DNA from: Nocardioides speluncae | Lineage (GTDB): Bacteria > Actinomycetota > Actinomycetes > Propionibacteriales > Nocardioidaceae | Length of the DNA stretch: 64,000 bases | Reading direction: 5' to 3' | NCBI RefSeq assembly: GCF_003121585.1 | Contig: NZ_QEOO01000011.1 | Span: 1-64,000, forward strand | In this document: positions 1-10,858 of the stretch, piece after piece | Layout of the letters: each line of letters begins with the position of its first letter | Numbering within the stretch: the stretch's first letter is position 1 | The notes under the pieces: generated by a model | Databases searched by the model: none | The model's input: the letters and a program-made list of their open reading frames with translations, nothing else | Told to the model about the DNA's origin: nothing | Position numbers and translations under genes: made by a program

Positions 1-137
1 TCGGGCCAAGCTTGCGATGGGTCACGAACACGGAGGAGAACCAGCCGGTTCACCCTGCCAGCCAGCCCCGGGCCAGCCACCACTGACACTCACAGCTTGC
101 GAAGGGTGGTGCAGGTCCGGAGCTCCGCTGGCGGCGG

Positions 138-629
138 TTAGCTCACGCTGATCTGGTCGCCGTTGACGGTGAGGGTGACCTCCTCGAGGTCGGCGACCGA
201 GCCGGCCTCGGTGCCGTTGGGGCCGCCGGTGTTGGTGCCGTCCTCGACCGAGAACATGCTGCCGTGGCAGCCGCAGACGATGTTGCCGTCCTCGACCGAG
301 GAGAAGATGCAGCCCTGGTGGGTGCAGGTCGCGGAGAAGCCCTTGAACTCCCCCGCCGTCGGCTGGGTGATCACGACGTTCTCGTCACCGAAGATCTTGC
401 CGCCGCCGACCTCGATGTCGGACGTGGCCGCCAGGCCCGCCGCCGGCGCAGACGAGTTGCCGTTGCCGGGCGTGGACTCACCTGTGTTCGGCGTCTGGCT
501 GTCCTCGGTGGCGGTCTGGTCACCACCGTCTCCGTCGTCCCCGCAGGCGGCGAGGAACGGTACGGCGACGCCTGCCGCAGCGGCTCCGGTGAGAGCCTTG
601 CGCCGACTGATTCCAGGAGAGGTGGTCAC
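138..629 (-). CDS. Tat-exported Rieske [2Fe-2S] lipoprotein
   Basis: A 163-residue Rieske-type electron carrier, probably anchored outside the membrane. The N-terminus has a twin-arginine motif (SRRKAL), a hydrophobic stretch and a lipobox-like LAAC, then a low-complexity Asp/Gly/Thr/Ser linker. The C-terminal half holds both cluster-binding boxes, CTHQGC and CGCHGSMF, giving two Cys and two His. The GTG at 629 is chosen because AAGGAG lies six to seven bases upstream and the Tat motif then falls near the N-terminus; a longer frame to 695 adds 22 unconvincing residues. It stands alone, so its redox partner is unknown. Such proteins may be cytochrome-bc-like or oxygenase-related carriers; the specific role is not known. 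Confidence 0.85.
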   Translation of the reverse strand: MTTSPGISRRKALTGAAAAGVAVPFLAACGDDGDGGDQTATEDSQTPNTGESTPGNGNSSAPAAGLAATSDIEVGGGKIFGDENVVITQPTAGEFKGFSATCTHQGCIFSSVEDGNIVCGCHGSMFSVEDGTNTGGPNGTEAGSVADLEEVTLTVNGDQISVS

Positions 630-742
630 GTGATGCTCCTTCAAGCCGAGAGTGATTGAAACCAGTACTACGACGACGCTAGCCAGTCGGTTCACCGATC
701 ACGACGCCGCGCGACAACTCTCAGCAGATTCCAAGCAACGTC

Positions 743-3667
<2,925 letters not shown>

Positions 3668-3737
3668 AGGTGTTGTCCTCGGACAGGTTGGTCGGGTGCG
3701 GTCTGGTGAGGTTGCGGCGAACAGCCTAGCCAAACGT

Positions 3738-3753
3738 TCGAACACCTGTTCGC
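3738..3753. promoter_or_regulatory. LexA (SOS) operator upstream of uvrA
   Basis: TCGAACACCTGTTCGC matches the actinobacterial/mycobacterial SOS box TCGAAC-N4-GTTCGA with one mismatch at the last base. It lies 71 bp before the uvrA GTG and 22 bp before the divergent isomerase-like gene, so it could affect both. Sequence shows the palindrome; LexA binding is inferred from the motif and from uvrA being a classical SOS gene. Confidence 0.8.
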
Positions 3754-3774
3754 AGGACTCGCCATGTCGCCGTC

Positions 3775-4506
3775 ATGGGATTCAATGACTCCATGACCGG
3801 CAATGTTCCCGCGCCTCAATTGTCCGAGCCCGATCTGACCGCCGTGCACGACGCAACCACACGCTACCTGCAGACCGTAGACGCCAGCACCGACAGTTTG
3901 CTCCGCGAGCCCTCGGTCCTGCCCGGCTGGAGCCGTGGCCACGTCGTCGCGCACGTGGCCCTCAACGCCCTCGGGTTCGCTCGCGCCCTCGACGGCATCA
4001 CCCACGATAAGCCGGCGCCGATCTACGACTCGCAGGAGCGGCGGGACGCCGACATCGAGGAGTACGCCGGGTTCCCGGCCGACCGGCTCCGCGAGGTCTC
4101 CTTCGACGCCTGCGGCCGGCTGAAGGCCGCGTTCGAGCGCGAGTACGCCGCCGACGCGACCATCCATCGCACTCCCGGCGGTCCGGAGTGGCCGGTGTCC
4201 GAGCTGATCTCGACCCGGTGCCGCGAGGTGGAGATCCACCACGCCGACCTGCTGCTCGACTACGGCCCCGGCGACTGGCCGGAGCAGTTCGCCGAGTACC
4301 TGCTCGAGCTCGCGGCGTACGACCGCGGCGACGAGCACAACCTGCAGCTGCGGACGCCGGCCGCCAAGGTGGCCGTGGGCGACGGCAGCGGTCCGGAGAT
4401 CACCGGATCGGTCGCCGATCTCGCCTGGTGGCTGCTCGGGCGCGGGACCGGCGACGGGCTGAGCGGCGAGCTGCCGGAGCTCGGGCCCTGGCACCGCCGT
4501 CGCTGA
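3775..4506 (+). CDS. Maleylpyruvate isomerase-family mycothiol-dependent protein
   Basis: A 243-residue member of the MDMPI/DinB-like superfamily, whose characterised members use mycothiol as cofactor. The N-terminal four-helix domain contains the signature LPGWSRGHVVAHVA (around residue 50), with a His of the type that ligates metal in this fold, and a later REVEIHHADL segment supplying further His/Glu. The C-terminus ends in a small domain with WWLLGRG, as in the MDMPI C-terminal domain. Start codons at 3775 and 3793 are both possible and neither has a clear Shine-Dalgarno. Substrate is unknown; the family is large in mycothiol-making actinobacteria. It is divergent from uvrA. Confidence 0.8.
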   Translation: MGFNDSMTGNVPAPQLSEPDLTAVHDATTRYLQTVDASTDSLLREPSVLPGWSRGHVVAHVALNALGFARALDGITHDKPAPIYDSQERRDADIEEYAGFPADRLREVSFDACGRLKAAFEREYAADATIHRTPGGPEWPVSELISTRCREVEIHHADLLLDYGPGDWPEQFAEYLLELAAYDRGDEHNLQLRTPAAKVAVGDGSGPEITGSVADLAWWLLGRGTGDGLSGELPELGPWHRRR

Positions 4507-4524
4507 GGTGGCGCCGCCAGGTGG

Positions 4525-5691
4525 CTAGCCGCGGCGCCAGACGTAGTTCCAGTTCTGTGTGTACAGCCGTGCGGTCCGGGCGCCCTTGATGCCGAGCACG
4601 ACCTCGTCGCGGTCGGCAGCCGGGTCGGTCCAGTTGTGCGAGCCGGTGAACACGCGCGTGGCCCAGGGGTCGCGGCCGATCACGCCGTTCACGATCAGGA
4701 GCTTCTGGTGGGTGTGCACCCACCGGTGCCGCGTGCCACGCCAGGGCACCCGGCCGGCCGTCAGCACCCGGCGTACCTCACCGCCCGGTGCGGCCCCGAA
4801 GATCACCTTCACGTCGCAGCCCTGCCGGCGCAGCGCCACCAGCCGGCGGGCCCCGGCCAGTCCGCGGCCGCCGTGCATGGCGCTCATCGCCACCCGGATC
4901 CGGGTGTGACCGCCGAGCCCGGCCCGCTTGGCGCCGGTGCAGCGAACCGGGTCGAGGTAGTCGAGCCACGGGTCGGGCGCGGTCCGGCCGGCCCCGGGTG
5001 CCGGGTAGAAGCCCTGAAGGTACGACGCTTGGTGCGCCTCGACGTACGGCCGCGGCACCGGCTCGTCGTGCTTCATCTGCTCGAAGACCCGCGCGAAGGA
5101 GTCGTAGACCGGCGAGGCGCCCGCGACGCTGAACAGGTCGTTCCACTGGTTGTCGACGGTCTCGCCCACCGTGTTCGCCGAGGTCACCAGCGTCACGTCG
5201 GCGACCCCGCCGGCCTCGCTGAACAGGTAGAACTTCGTGTGGTTGCCGCCGGTGGTGCCGCGGCAGCTGTGGTTGCAGAAGACCACGTAGCTGGCGGCGC
5301 GGACGTTGTTGCCGAGGCGCCGCTGCAGCCCGAGCGCCGGCTTCGAGCGGCGTGAGCTGTCCAGGACCATCCGGATCCGGACGCCGCGGTCGGCCGCCCG
5401 ATGCAGCGCGCGGGCAACCGGGCCGTCGGAGAACCCGTACACCGCCACCCGGATGACTGCTCCTGCGGGCGCGGCGTCGATGGTCCTCACGAGATAGGCG
5501 AGGATCCGGCGCTGTTCGGCGACCGTGCCGAGCGGGTCGTTGAACACCGGTCCCCAGGCTGGCCGGAAGCTCGGCGCCGGCCCGGCCTGGTCAATGACCG
5601 GGGACGGCTCAGTGCCGGCCGGCGCGGCGGGGATCAGGCTCAGCAGGGCGAGGGTGAGGACGGTGGCGACGGGGCGGACGCGCGTGGTCAC
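4525..5691 (-). CDS. Secreted phospholipase D-fold protein (paralogue 1)
   Basis: A 388-residue protein with an export signal (MTTRVRPVATVLTLALLSL, then PAAPAG) and two PLD-like half sites. The first is GNHTKFYLF, the second HTHQKLLIVNG followed by FTGSHNWTD. Each keeps the H-x-K of the HKD motif, but the Asp expected four residues after Lys is Ser/Asn. It could be a nuclease or lipid-acting enzyme with an altered site. Start is GTG 5691 with a weak ribosome site. It is clearly paralogous to the protein at 6918-8129 (shared VFNDP/VFNNP, SAMHGGRG/SAMHGDRG, TGSHNWTD/TGSLNWTD), with an MBL gene between them. Confidence 0.8.
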   Translation of the reverse strand: MTTRVRPVATVLTLALLSLIPAAPAGTEPSPVIDQAGPAPSFRPAWGPVFNDPLGTVAEQRRILAYLVRTIDAAPAGAVIRVAVYGFSDGPVARALHRAADRGVRIRMVLDSSRRSKPALGLQRRLGNNVRAASYVVFCNHSCRGTTGGNHTKFYLFSEAGGVADVTLVTSANTVGETVDNQWNDLFSVAGASPVYDSFARVFEQMKHDEPVPRPYVEAHQASYLQGFYPAPGAGRTAPDPWLDYLDPVRCTGAKRAGLGGHTRIRVAMSAMHGGRGLAGARRLVALRRQGCDVKVIFGAAPGGEVRRVLTAGRVPWRGTRHRWVHTHQKLLIVNGVIGRDPWATRVFTGSHNWTDPAADRDEVVLGIKGARTARLYTQNWNYVWRRG

Positions 5692-5799
5692 CCACCCAGC
5701 ACAGCCGGGCCATCGGACCTACTCCCCCACGCCGGTCGACGCTCACGCCAACAACTACTGCAGACTCGCCGAACGTCGTGCCACGCCTAGGCTGGGGCC

Positions 5800-6477
5800 A
5801 TGGAAACGACGTACGACGGCGAGGTAGCGGCCGGTGGCGATCCGGACATTCGGCAGCTCGACAGGCTGGTGATCACCAAGCTCGCGGTGGATCAGCAGAT
5901 GTCGAACAACTGCTACCTGCTGCGCTGCACGGCGTCCGGGGAGCAGCTGCTGATCGACGCCGCGGCCGATCCCGACCGGCTGCTGTCGCTCGTCGGCGAG
6001 GGCGGCCTGGCCGCCGTCGTGACCACCCACCAGCACTGGGACCACCACCGCGCCCTCGCCGAGGTAGTCGCGGCAACCTCGGCGGTCACCTACGCCGGCG
6101 CCCCGGATGCCGACGCGATCACCGAGCAGACCGACGTACCCGTCACCGTCAGGCTCCAGCACGGCGACCACGTCCGGTTCGGCGAGGTCTCGCTCGAGGT
6201 GATCTCATTGGTCGGCCACACTCCCGGCTCGGTCGCGCTGCTGTACGACGACCCCGCCGGCCACCCGCACCTGTGGACCGGCGACTCCCTCTTCCCCGGC
6301 GGCGTCGGCAACACCTTCGGCGACGCCGCTGCCTTCCAGACCCTGATCGGCGAGGTCGAGGAGAAGGTCTTCCACCGCCTCCCCGACGACACCTGGTTCT
6401 ACCCGGGCCACGGCAACGACTCGACGCTCGGTGCCGAGCGCCCCAAGCTCCCCGAGTGGCGCGAGCGCGGCTGGTGA
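5800..6477 (+). CDS. MBL-fold metallo-hydrolase
   Basis: A 225-residue glyoxalase-II-like hydrolase of the metallo-beta-lactamase fold. The dinuclear metal motif is visible as THQHWDHH near residue 76, with a later LVGHTPGS His, the WTGDSLFPGG Asp, and YPGHGND His near the C-terminus. Members hydrolyse thioesters or lactones; the substrate here cannot be read. The ATG at 5800 starts the conserved region. Its TGA stop overlaps the GTG of the next (frameshifted) gene, so the two were probably translationally coupled. Confidence 0.9.
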   Translation: METTYDGEVAAGGDPDIRQLDRLVITKLAVDQQMSNNCYLLRCTASGEQLLIDAAADPDRLLSLVGEGGLAAVVTTHQHWDHHRALAEVVAATSAVTYAGAPDADAITEQTDVPVTVRLQHGDHVRFGEVSLEVISLVGHTPGSVALLYDDPAGHPHLWTGDSLFPGGVGNTFGDAAAFQTLIGEVEEKVFHRLPDDTWFYPGHGNDSTLGAERPKLPEWRERGW

Positions 6478-6735
6478 TCGGGCGAACGCGACGTCGCGAG
6501 GCCCGTCGCCAACGGTTCGAGCGGGAGTTCGCCGCCAACGCCAGCGTTGCCCTCGACCTCATCGACATCACCGAGCTTGCCTGGCACGACTGCTACGGCG
6601 AGCCGACGTTCCGACGAAGTGCTCGAAGACCTACTGACTCTCGCGAACGGCGACATCCACGAGCTCGTCTCAGCCTGCCTGCTCGCCGGCAGCGACTGGC
6701 GAGACCTCCGTGTGTCCGCCGACACCCTGCGCTGA
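6474..6735 (+). pseudogene. Frameshifted small hypothetical gene
   Basis: A GTG at 6474 overlaps the MBL stop codon and opens a frame reading VIGRTRRREARRQRFEREFAA.. through ELAWHDCYGEPTF, about 45 residues. That frame then becomes Arg-rich and non-protein-like, while the next frame continues sensibly from about 6613 (DEVLEDLLTLANGD... to ADTLR) to a TGA at 6733-6735. The two pieces join into one plausible protein of about 86 residues if a single base is inserted or lost near 6610-6615. Either the gene is broken or the assembly has a one-base error. No family is recognised. Confidence 0.6.
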
Positions 6736-6768
6736 CAACCCCACCCGGCTGTTGTCGACGTACCAGCG

Positions 6769-6913
6769 CGCTGACCCGGCCCGTCTTCACGCGCACGGGC
6801 GTCGACCCGGCCGGTCTTGACGTCAGTTGGTCAACAAGAGCCGGGTCAGCGCTCCACAGCGTGAAGACCGGCCGGGTCAGCGCTCCACAGCGTGAAGACG
6901 GGCCGGGTCGGCG
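6769..6913. repeat. Nested inverted and direct repeats between convergent genes
   Basis: Outer arms 6769-6792 and 6890-6913 are 24 bp inverted copies differing at one position, which still allows a G-T pair. Inside are further copies of the same unit: a core GACCCGGCCGGTCTT at 6813-6827, whose inverted copy forms part of a tandem unit (GTGAAGACCGGCCGGGTCAG and following bases) around 6840-6890, itself present twice with a period of about 30 bp. The block separates the converging ends of the frameshifted gene (6735) and the second PLD-like gene (6918). A bidirectional terminator is the simplest reading. Confidence 0.7.
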
Positions 6914-6917
6914 GGCG

Positions 6918-8129
6918 TCAGCCGAAGCGCCACATGTAGTACCAGTTCTGCGCGTAGAGCTTCATCGTCCGCTCGCCCTTCACGCCGAGGACGACCTCGT
7001 CGCGGTTGACGGCGCTGTCGGTCCAGTTCAGGGAGCCGGTGTAGACGCGGGTGGCGAGTGGGTCGTCGCCGATCTTGCCGCTGATCAGCAGCAGCTTCTG
7101 ATGGGCGCGCAGCCCCTTCTCGCTCGACAGCCGCCAGATCACGCCGCCACCGGTCAGGATCGAGCGCACGCCCTTGCCCGAGGACGCGCCGAAGATGACC
7201 TTCACGTCGCACCCGGCCTTCTGAAGCTCGACCAGCCGCCGGGCACCGATCCGACCACGGTCGCCGTGCATGGCGCTCATGGTGACCCGGATCTTGGTCC
7301 GGCCCTTCAGGCCGGGCCGAGCCGCGCCTGTGCAGGAGACGTTGTCGAGGTAGTCCAGCCACGGGTCGCGACCGCCGTCGGCGATGCCGCGCGCGGGGTA
7401 GAAGCCCTGGAGGAAGGTGCGCTGCTCGGCCTCGACGTACGGCCTGGCCACCGGCTGGTCGAGCTTCAGCTGCTCGAAGACGCCGGCGAACGCGTCGTAC
7501 ACCGGCTTCGAGCCGGCGATGCTGAACAGGTCGTTCCACTCCTGGTCGACGTTGCCGCCGGTCATGTTGCCGGAGCTGACCAGCACCACGTGGCGGACGC
7601 CGGCCGAGGAGGTGAGCATGAAGAACTTCTGATGGTTCACACCCAGCTCGCCGCGACAGCTCTTCTCACACTCGACGAGGTAGCTCACCGCGCGGGGGTC
7701 GTCTCCGACCTGCGCCCGCAGCCTCTCGGCAGGTGCCGGGATGTCGTGGCCGCCGTCCAGCACGATCCGCAGCCGTACGCCGCGGTCCAGCGCCCGGTTC
7801 AAGGCGTGCCATACCGACCGGTCGTTGAACACGTACATCGAGATCCGGATCGTGCCGCCGGGCGGAGCGCCGTCGACGACCTTGATGATGTACTCCAGGA
7901 TCCGGCGCTGGGCGCCGAGGTCGCCCATCGGATTGTTGAAGACCGGCCCCCAGATCGGCCGGAACGGCTTCGGGTACGACGGCACCGGCTGTGCCGGGAT
8001 GGCGACCGCCGCCCGGCGCGCCTCTGGCTGCCGAGGTGCGGCGTTGGCGTCGTCGATGAGGACGGCGAGCGTGATCGGTAGGACCGTCGCGATCAGCGCG
8101 ACGACGAAGGTACGGACGGGGAAGGACAT
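6918..8129 (-). CDS. Secreted phospholipase D-fold protein (paralogue 2)
   Basis: A 403-residue paralogue of the 4525-5691 protein. It starts MSFPVRTFVVALIATVLPIT, a signal peptide, and carries two H-x-K half sites: GVNHQKFFML and AHQKLLLISG, the latter followed by YTGSLNWTDS. As in its paralogue, the Asp of HxKxxxxD is not conserved. ATG 8129 is chosen over the longer frame to 8165 because AGGAG sits six to seven bases upstream and the signal peptide then starts properly. Local duplication with retention of both copies suggests a role at the cell surface, but substrate is unknown. Confidence 0.8.
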   Translation of the reverse strand: MSFPVRTFVVALIATVLPITLAVLIDDANAAPRQPEARRAAVAIPAQPVPSYPKPFRPIWGPVFNNPMGDLGAQRRILEYIIKVVDGAPPGGTIRISMYVFNDRSVWHALNRALDRGVRLRIVLDGGHDIPAPAERLRAQVGDDPRAVSYLVECEKSCRGELGVNHQKFFMLTSSAGVRHVVLVSSGNMTGGNVDQEWNDLFSIAGSKPVYDAFAGVFEQLKLDQPVARPYVEAEQRTFLQGFYPARGIADGGRDPWLDYLDNVSCTGAARPGLKGRTKIRVTMSAMHGDRGRIGARRLVELQKAGCDVKVIFGASSGKGVRSILTGGGVIWRLSSEKGLRAHQKLLLISGKIGDDPLATRVYTGSLNWTDSAVNRDEVVLGVKGERTMKLYAQNWYYMWRFG

Positions 8130-8210
8130 CCGGAACTCCTGCAGTGGGGAAGTGCTGCTCTCCAATCACACCGCAGTGGCGTCCGAATACCGTGCAGAAT
8201 CGCCGAGGTC

Positions 8211-8225
8211 TGCGCAAATTGCGCA
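8211..8225. promoter_or_regulatory. Small palindrome upstream of PLD-like gene
   Basis: TGCGCAA-A-TTGCGCA is a perfect 7-bp inverted repeat with one central base, 82 bp upstream of the PLD-like start at 8129 and just beyond the kshB stop. It has the size of an operator half-site pair. No regulator can be named. Confidence 0.3.
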
Positions 8226-8243
8226 ATCAGGGCGTACGGCCGG

Positions 8244-9323
8244 TCAGTGGTAAGTGACCTTCACCTTCTCGGTCACCGGCACCGCCTGGCACGCGAGCCG
8301 GATCCCGTCGGCGATGTCCTCGTCGTCCAGGATGTCGTTCTGCAGCATCTTCACCTCTCCCTCGAGGATCCGGCAGGCGCACGCACTGCAGTGCCCCTCC
8401 CGGCACGAGAACGGCGCCGGCACCCCCTTGGCTTCGAGGTGGTCGAGCAGCTTCGTCCCGGGCTGCCAGTCGTCGAAGCGGTAGTCGACACCGTCGAGCT
8501 CGACCTCGACCGTGCTCGGCACCGACGGGCCGTCGGGCGGCCCCTCCTCGTGCTCGGCCGCGTCGATCTCGGCCTCCGCCTGGGCAGCGGCGACGACATC
8601 ACCGAACGGGTTGCCGCCCAGCGAGACGAACTTCTCCTGATGCCGCCGCTCGCGCGGGAAGCCGAGCGCCTTCAGTGCGTCGGTCACCGCCTTCATGTAC
8701 GGCGCCGGGCCGCACACGAACGCGTCCCACGTCGAGTACGACGCCGCGAAGGCCCGCAGCTGTGGCTCGCTCGGCAGGCCCTGGACCGACACCAGCCAGT
8801 GCACCACCTGCAGTCGCTCTGGGTGCTCGGCCGCGAGTGCGGCCAGCTCCGGCGCGAAGATCACCGAGGCCTCGTCCTGGTTGGCGTAGAACAGCACCAC
8901 CCGCCCGCTCCCCGAGGAGAGCGCGGTCTTGGCGATCGAGATCACCGGGGTGATCCCGCTGCCACCGGCGAACAGCAGCAGGTCGGCGTCGTACGACTTG
9001 GGCGTGAAGATGCCGCTCGGCGGCAGCACCCGCAGGGTGTCGCCCGGCTGCACGTGGTCGCAGATCCAGTTGGACGCGTATCCGTCCGCGGTCCGCTTGA
9101 CGGTGACCTTCGGCGGTCCGCCGTCGACCGGGCTGCTCGACAGCGAGTAGCAGCGCGCCGCCACACCGGTCTGGTCGCTCGGGATCGCCACGGTCAGGAA
9201 CTGGCCGGCTCGGTAGCCGAAATGCTCGGCGATCGACTCGTCGACCTCGAACACGACCGACCGAGCGTCCCCCGTCTCCTCGATCACCTCGAGCACGGGC
9301 AGCTCGTAGGAGTCAGTAGCCAT
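8244..9323 (-). CDS. kshB: 3-ketosteroid 9-alpha-monooxygenase, ferredoxin reductase subunit
   Basis: KshB passes electrons from NAD(P)H through FAD and a plant-type [2Fe-2S] centre to KshA, which 9-alpha-hydroxylates androstadienedione-type steroids and so opens ring B. The 359-residue protein shows the FAD-binding RCYSLSSSP, the nucleotide-binding FAGGSGITP and FVCGPAPYM, and a C-terminal ferredoxin domain with CREGHCSACAC plus a distal Cys (ACQAV). ATG 9323 starts MATDSYELP; its first codons overlap the 3' end of the 100-residue ORF upstream by 11 bases. It is the last gene of a kshA-orf-kshB operon. Assignment rests on architecture and on adjacency to kshA. Confidence 0.93.
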   Translation of the reverse strand: MATDSYELPVLEVIEETGDARSVVFEVDESIAEHFGYRAGQFLTVAIPSDQTGVAARCYSLSSSPVDGGPPKVTVKRTADGYASNWICDHVQPGDTLRVLPPSGIFTPKSYDADLLLFAGGSGITPVISIAKTALSSGSGRVVLFYANQDEASVIFAPELAALAAEHPERLQVVHWLVSVQGLPSEPQLRAFAASYSTWDAFVCGPAPYMKAVTDALKALGFPRERRHQEKFVSLGGNPFGDVVAAAQAEAEIDAAEHEEGPPDGPSVPSTVEVELDGVDYRFDDWQPGTKLLDHLEAKGVPAPFSCREGHCSACACRILEGEVKMLQNDILDDEDIADGIRLACQAVPVTEKVKVTYH

Positions 9324-9615
9324 CCTCGGCTCCGATCGAGATCCGGCCGTCACGCACCGCGCGCTCGATGCTGTCGCGCAGCCGCGGGCAGCCTTCCGGT
9401 ACGGCGCGGCCGCCGGGCTGCTGGGCCTGCCGGGCGAACTCCGCGCACTGGCCCAGCGCCTCGGCGTCCCACTGGATCGAAGTGTGGTGATGGCTGTTCT
9501 TCTTCACCCGCACCCGCGCCAGGCAGTCCAGGCAGTCCACCTCCACCATCCGCGCCTGGGTGTAGAGCCGCTGGTCCTCCAGCGTCTCGGCGCTGGTCGG
9601 CCGGAACGAGACCAT
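9313..9615 (-). CDS. Small Cys/His-containing protein coupled to kshA/kshB
   Basis: A 100-residue protein read from ATG 9615, which overlaps the kshA TGA by one base (TGATG), and ending inside the first codons of kshB. This double overlap means it is translated with both oxygenase components. It contains a C-x2-C pair (DCLDCLARVRVKK) followed by SHHHTSIQW and a Gln/Ala-rich helix ending PRLRDSIERAVRDGR. The Cys pair plus His cluster could bind a metal. I do not recognise a characterised family. It may help assemble or tune the Ksh system; that is inference from position only. Confidence 0.75.
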   Translation of the reverse strand: MVSFRPTSAETLEDQRLYTQARMVEVDCLDCLARVRVKKNSHHHTSIQWDAEALGQCAEFARQAQQPGGRAVPEGCPRLRDSIERAVRDGRISIGAEDGY

Positions 9616-10751
9616 CAGGAGCCAACCGCCGCGTCTGCCTCGGCCTTGCGGGCGAGGTTCTCGGCCACCTCCGCGTGCCAGTACTCGTTGGCCTTCGTGG
9701 TGTCGACCTCGAACTCGAAGCGCTCGGTCATCTCCGGCAGGACGTCGGCCTTGTCGACGTAGAACTGCTCGTACCAGCGGCGCAACTGGTAGACCGGGCC
9801 GTCCTCCTCGCAGAGCAGCGGATTCTGGACGGGCGCCTTGCTCAGCCAGATCGCGACGTCCTGCTCGAAGCCCTGCTTGAAGGTGTCGGAGTACCGCTTG
9901 CCGATGTAGGCCGCGGTCTCCTCGTCGACGCCCTCGGGCTTCTTGACGCACACGCCGTACTGCAGCCGGAACGAGTTCGGGCTGGTCGCGATGTGGCAGT
10001 TGACCAGGACCACGTCGGTGACGAAGCCCTTGTAGTCGGTGTTCAGCCAGTTGATCATGTACGACGGCCCGAAGTAGGTCGCCTCCGACTTCAGCACCAG
10101 GTCCTCGTCGCCGTACCCCTCGCCCTTCATGTCCGGCCGACCGGTGGAATCCATGAACTGGGTCGCCATGTGGCCCTCGAACACGTTGCGGAAGTTGGTC
10201 GGGAAGGCGAAGTGCACGTAGAAGAAGTGCGCCATGTCGACCATGTTGTCGATGATCTCGCGGCAGTTGGCGTTCGGTACGTCGAGCACCTCCCACGTCC
10301 AGTCGGTGTACGCGTCGGTGCCGATGCCGGGCACCACCGGCGGCAGGATGTCGTGGTCGGCAGGGCTGCCCTCCGGGTCGTACCAGACCAGCAGCTGGCC
10401 GTTGCGGATCGCCGCCGGGTAGGCCTGGGTCCGGGCCCGCAGCGGCACCCGCCGCGCGTACGGGATCGCCTTGCACTTGCCGTCGCCGCCCCAGCGCCAG
10501 TCGTGGAACGGGCACGCGACCTCGTCGCCCTTGATCGAGCCCTGGGTTAGGTCGCCGCCCATGTGCCGGCAGTAGCCGTCGACAACCTGGAGCTCGCCGG
10601 CGCTGTCGCGCCAGACGACGAGCTTGCCGCCGAACGCCTGTACGGCGTGCGGCTCGCCTGCGGTGAAGTCGCGCTCCAACCCAAGGCAGTGCCAGCCGCG
10701 GGCGTACCGATCCGGCGGCGCTCCGGGGTCGAGCTGCCTGGTGTCGCTCAT
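9615..10751 (-). CDS. kshA: 3-ketosteroid 9-alpha-monooxygenase, oxygenase subunit
   Basis: KshA is the terminal Rieske oxygenase that hydroxylates C9 of 3-ketosteroids; with KstD action this opens ring B. The 378-residue protein has the Rieske boxes C61-R-H63 and C80-PF-H83, and the mononuclear-iron segment DNMVDMAHFFYVHF with His175 and His180. Length and motifs match the family. AAAGGAG lies upstream of ATG 10751. It heads the kshA-orf-kshB operon and is divergent from the fadE26/27-type pair, with a perfect KstR box between them, so repression by KstR with relief by a steroid-CoA is expected. Confidence 0.96.
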   Translation of the reverse strand: MSDTRQLDPGAPPDRYARGWHCLGLERDFTAGEPHAVQAFGGKLVVWRDSAGELQVVDGYCRHMGGDLTQGSIKGDEVACPFHDWRWGGDGKCKAIPYARRVPLRARTQAYPAAIRNGQLLVWYDPEGSPADHDILPPVVPGIGTDAYTDWTWEVLDVPNANCREIIDNMVDMAHFFYVHFAFPTNFRNVFEGHMATQFMDSTGRPDMKGEGYGDEDLVLKSEATYFGPSYMINWLNTDYKGFVTDVVLVNCHIATSPNSFRLQYGVCVKKPEGVDEETAAYIGKRYSDTFKQGFEQDVAIWLSKAPVQNPLLCEEDGPVYQLRRWYEQFYVDKADVLPEMTERFEFEVDTTKANEYWHAEVAENLARKAEADAAVGS

Positions 10752-10793
10752 CGAGCGCTCCTTTCCGCTGCATGCCGACGTCTAGACGAATAC

Positions 10794-10807
10794 TAGAACA
10801 GGTTATA
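10794..10807. promoter_or_regulatory. KstR operator (kshA / fadE26 divergent promoter)
   Basis: TAGAACAGGTTATA fits the published KstR consensus TnnAACnnGTTnnA at all defined positions. It sits 43 bp before kshA and 52 bp before the divergent acyl-CoA dehydrogenase start, placing both operons under one operator. Binding is inferred; kstR itself is not in the window. Confidence 0.88.
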
Positions 10808-10858
10808 GTTTTCAGTGACAAGGCGCCACCGAGGAGGCCCCCGAATGAGGAGGCACAG

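Noticed and set aside
1..137. Left-edge sequence before the Rieske gene
   Set aside because: No convincing gene end, RNA or palindrome could be supported.
10772..10858. Extended ATG start of the fadE26-type gene at 10772
   Set aside because: It would cross the KstR operator and lacks a ribosome site; TTG 10859 has AGGAGG and matches family N-termini.
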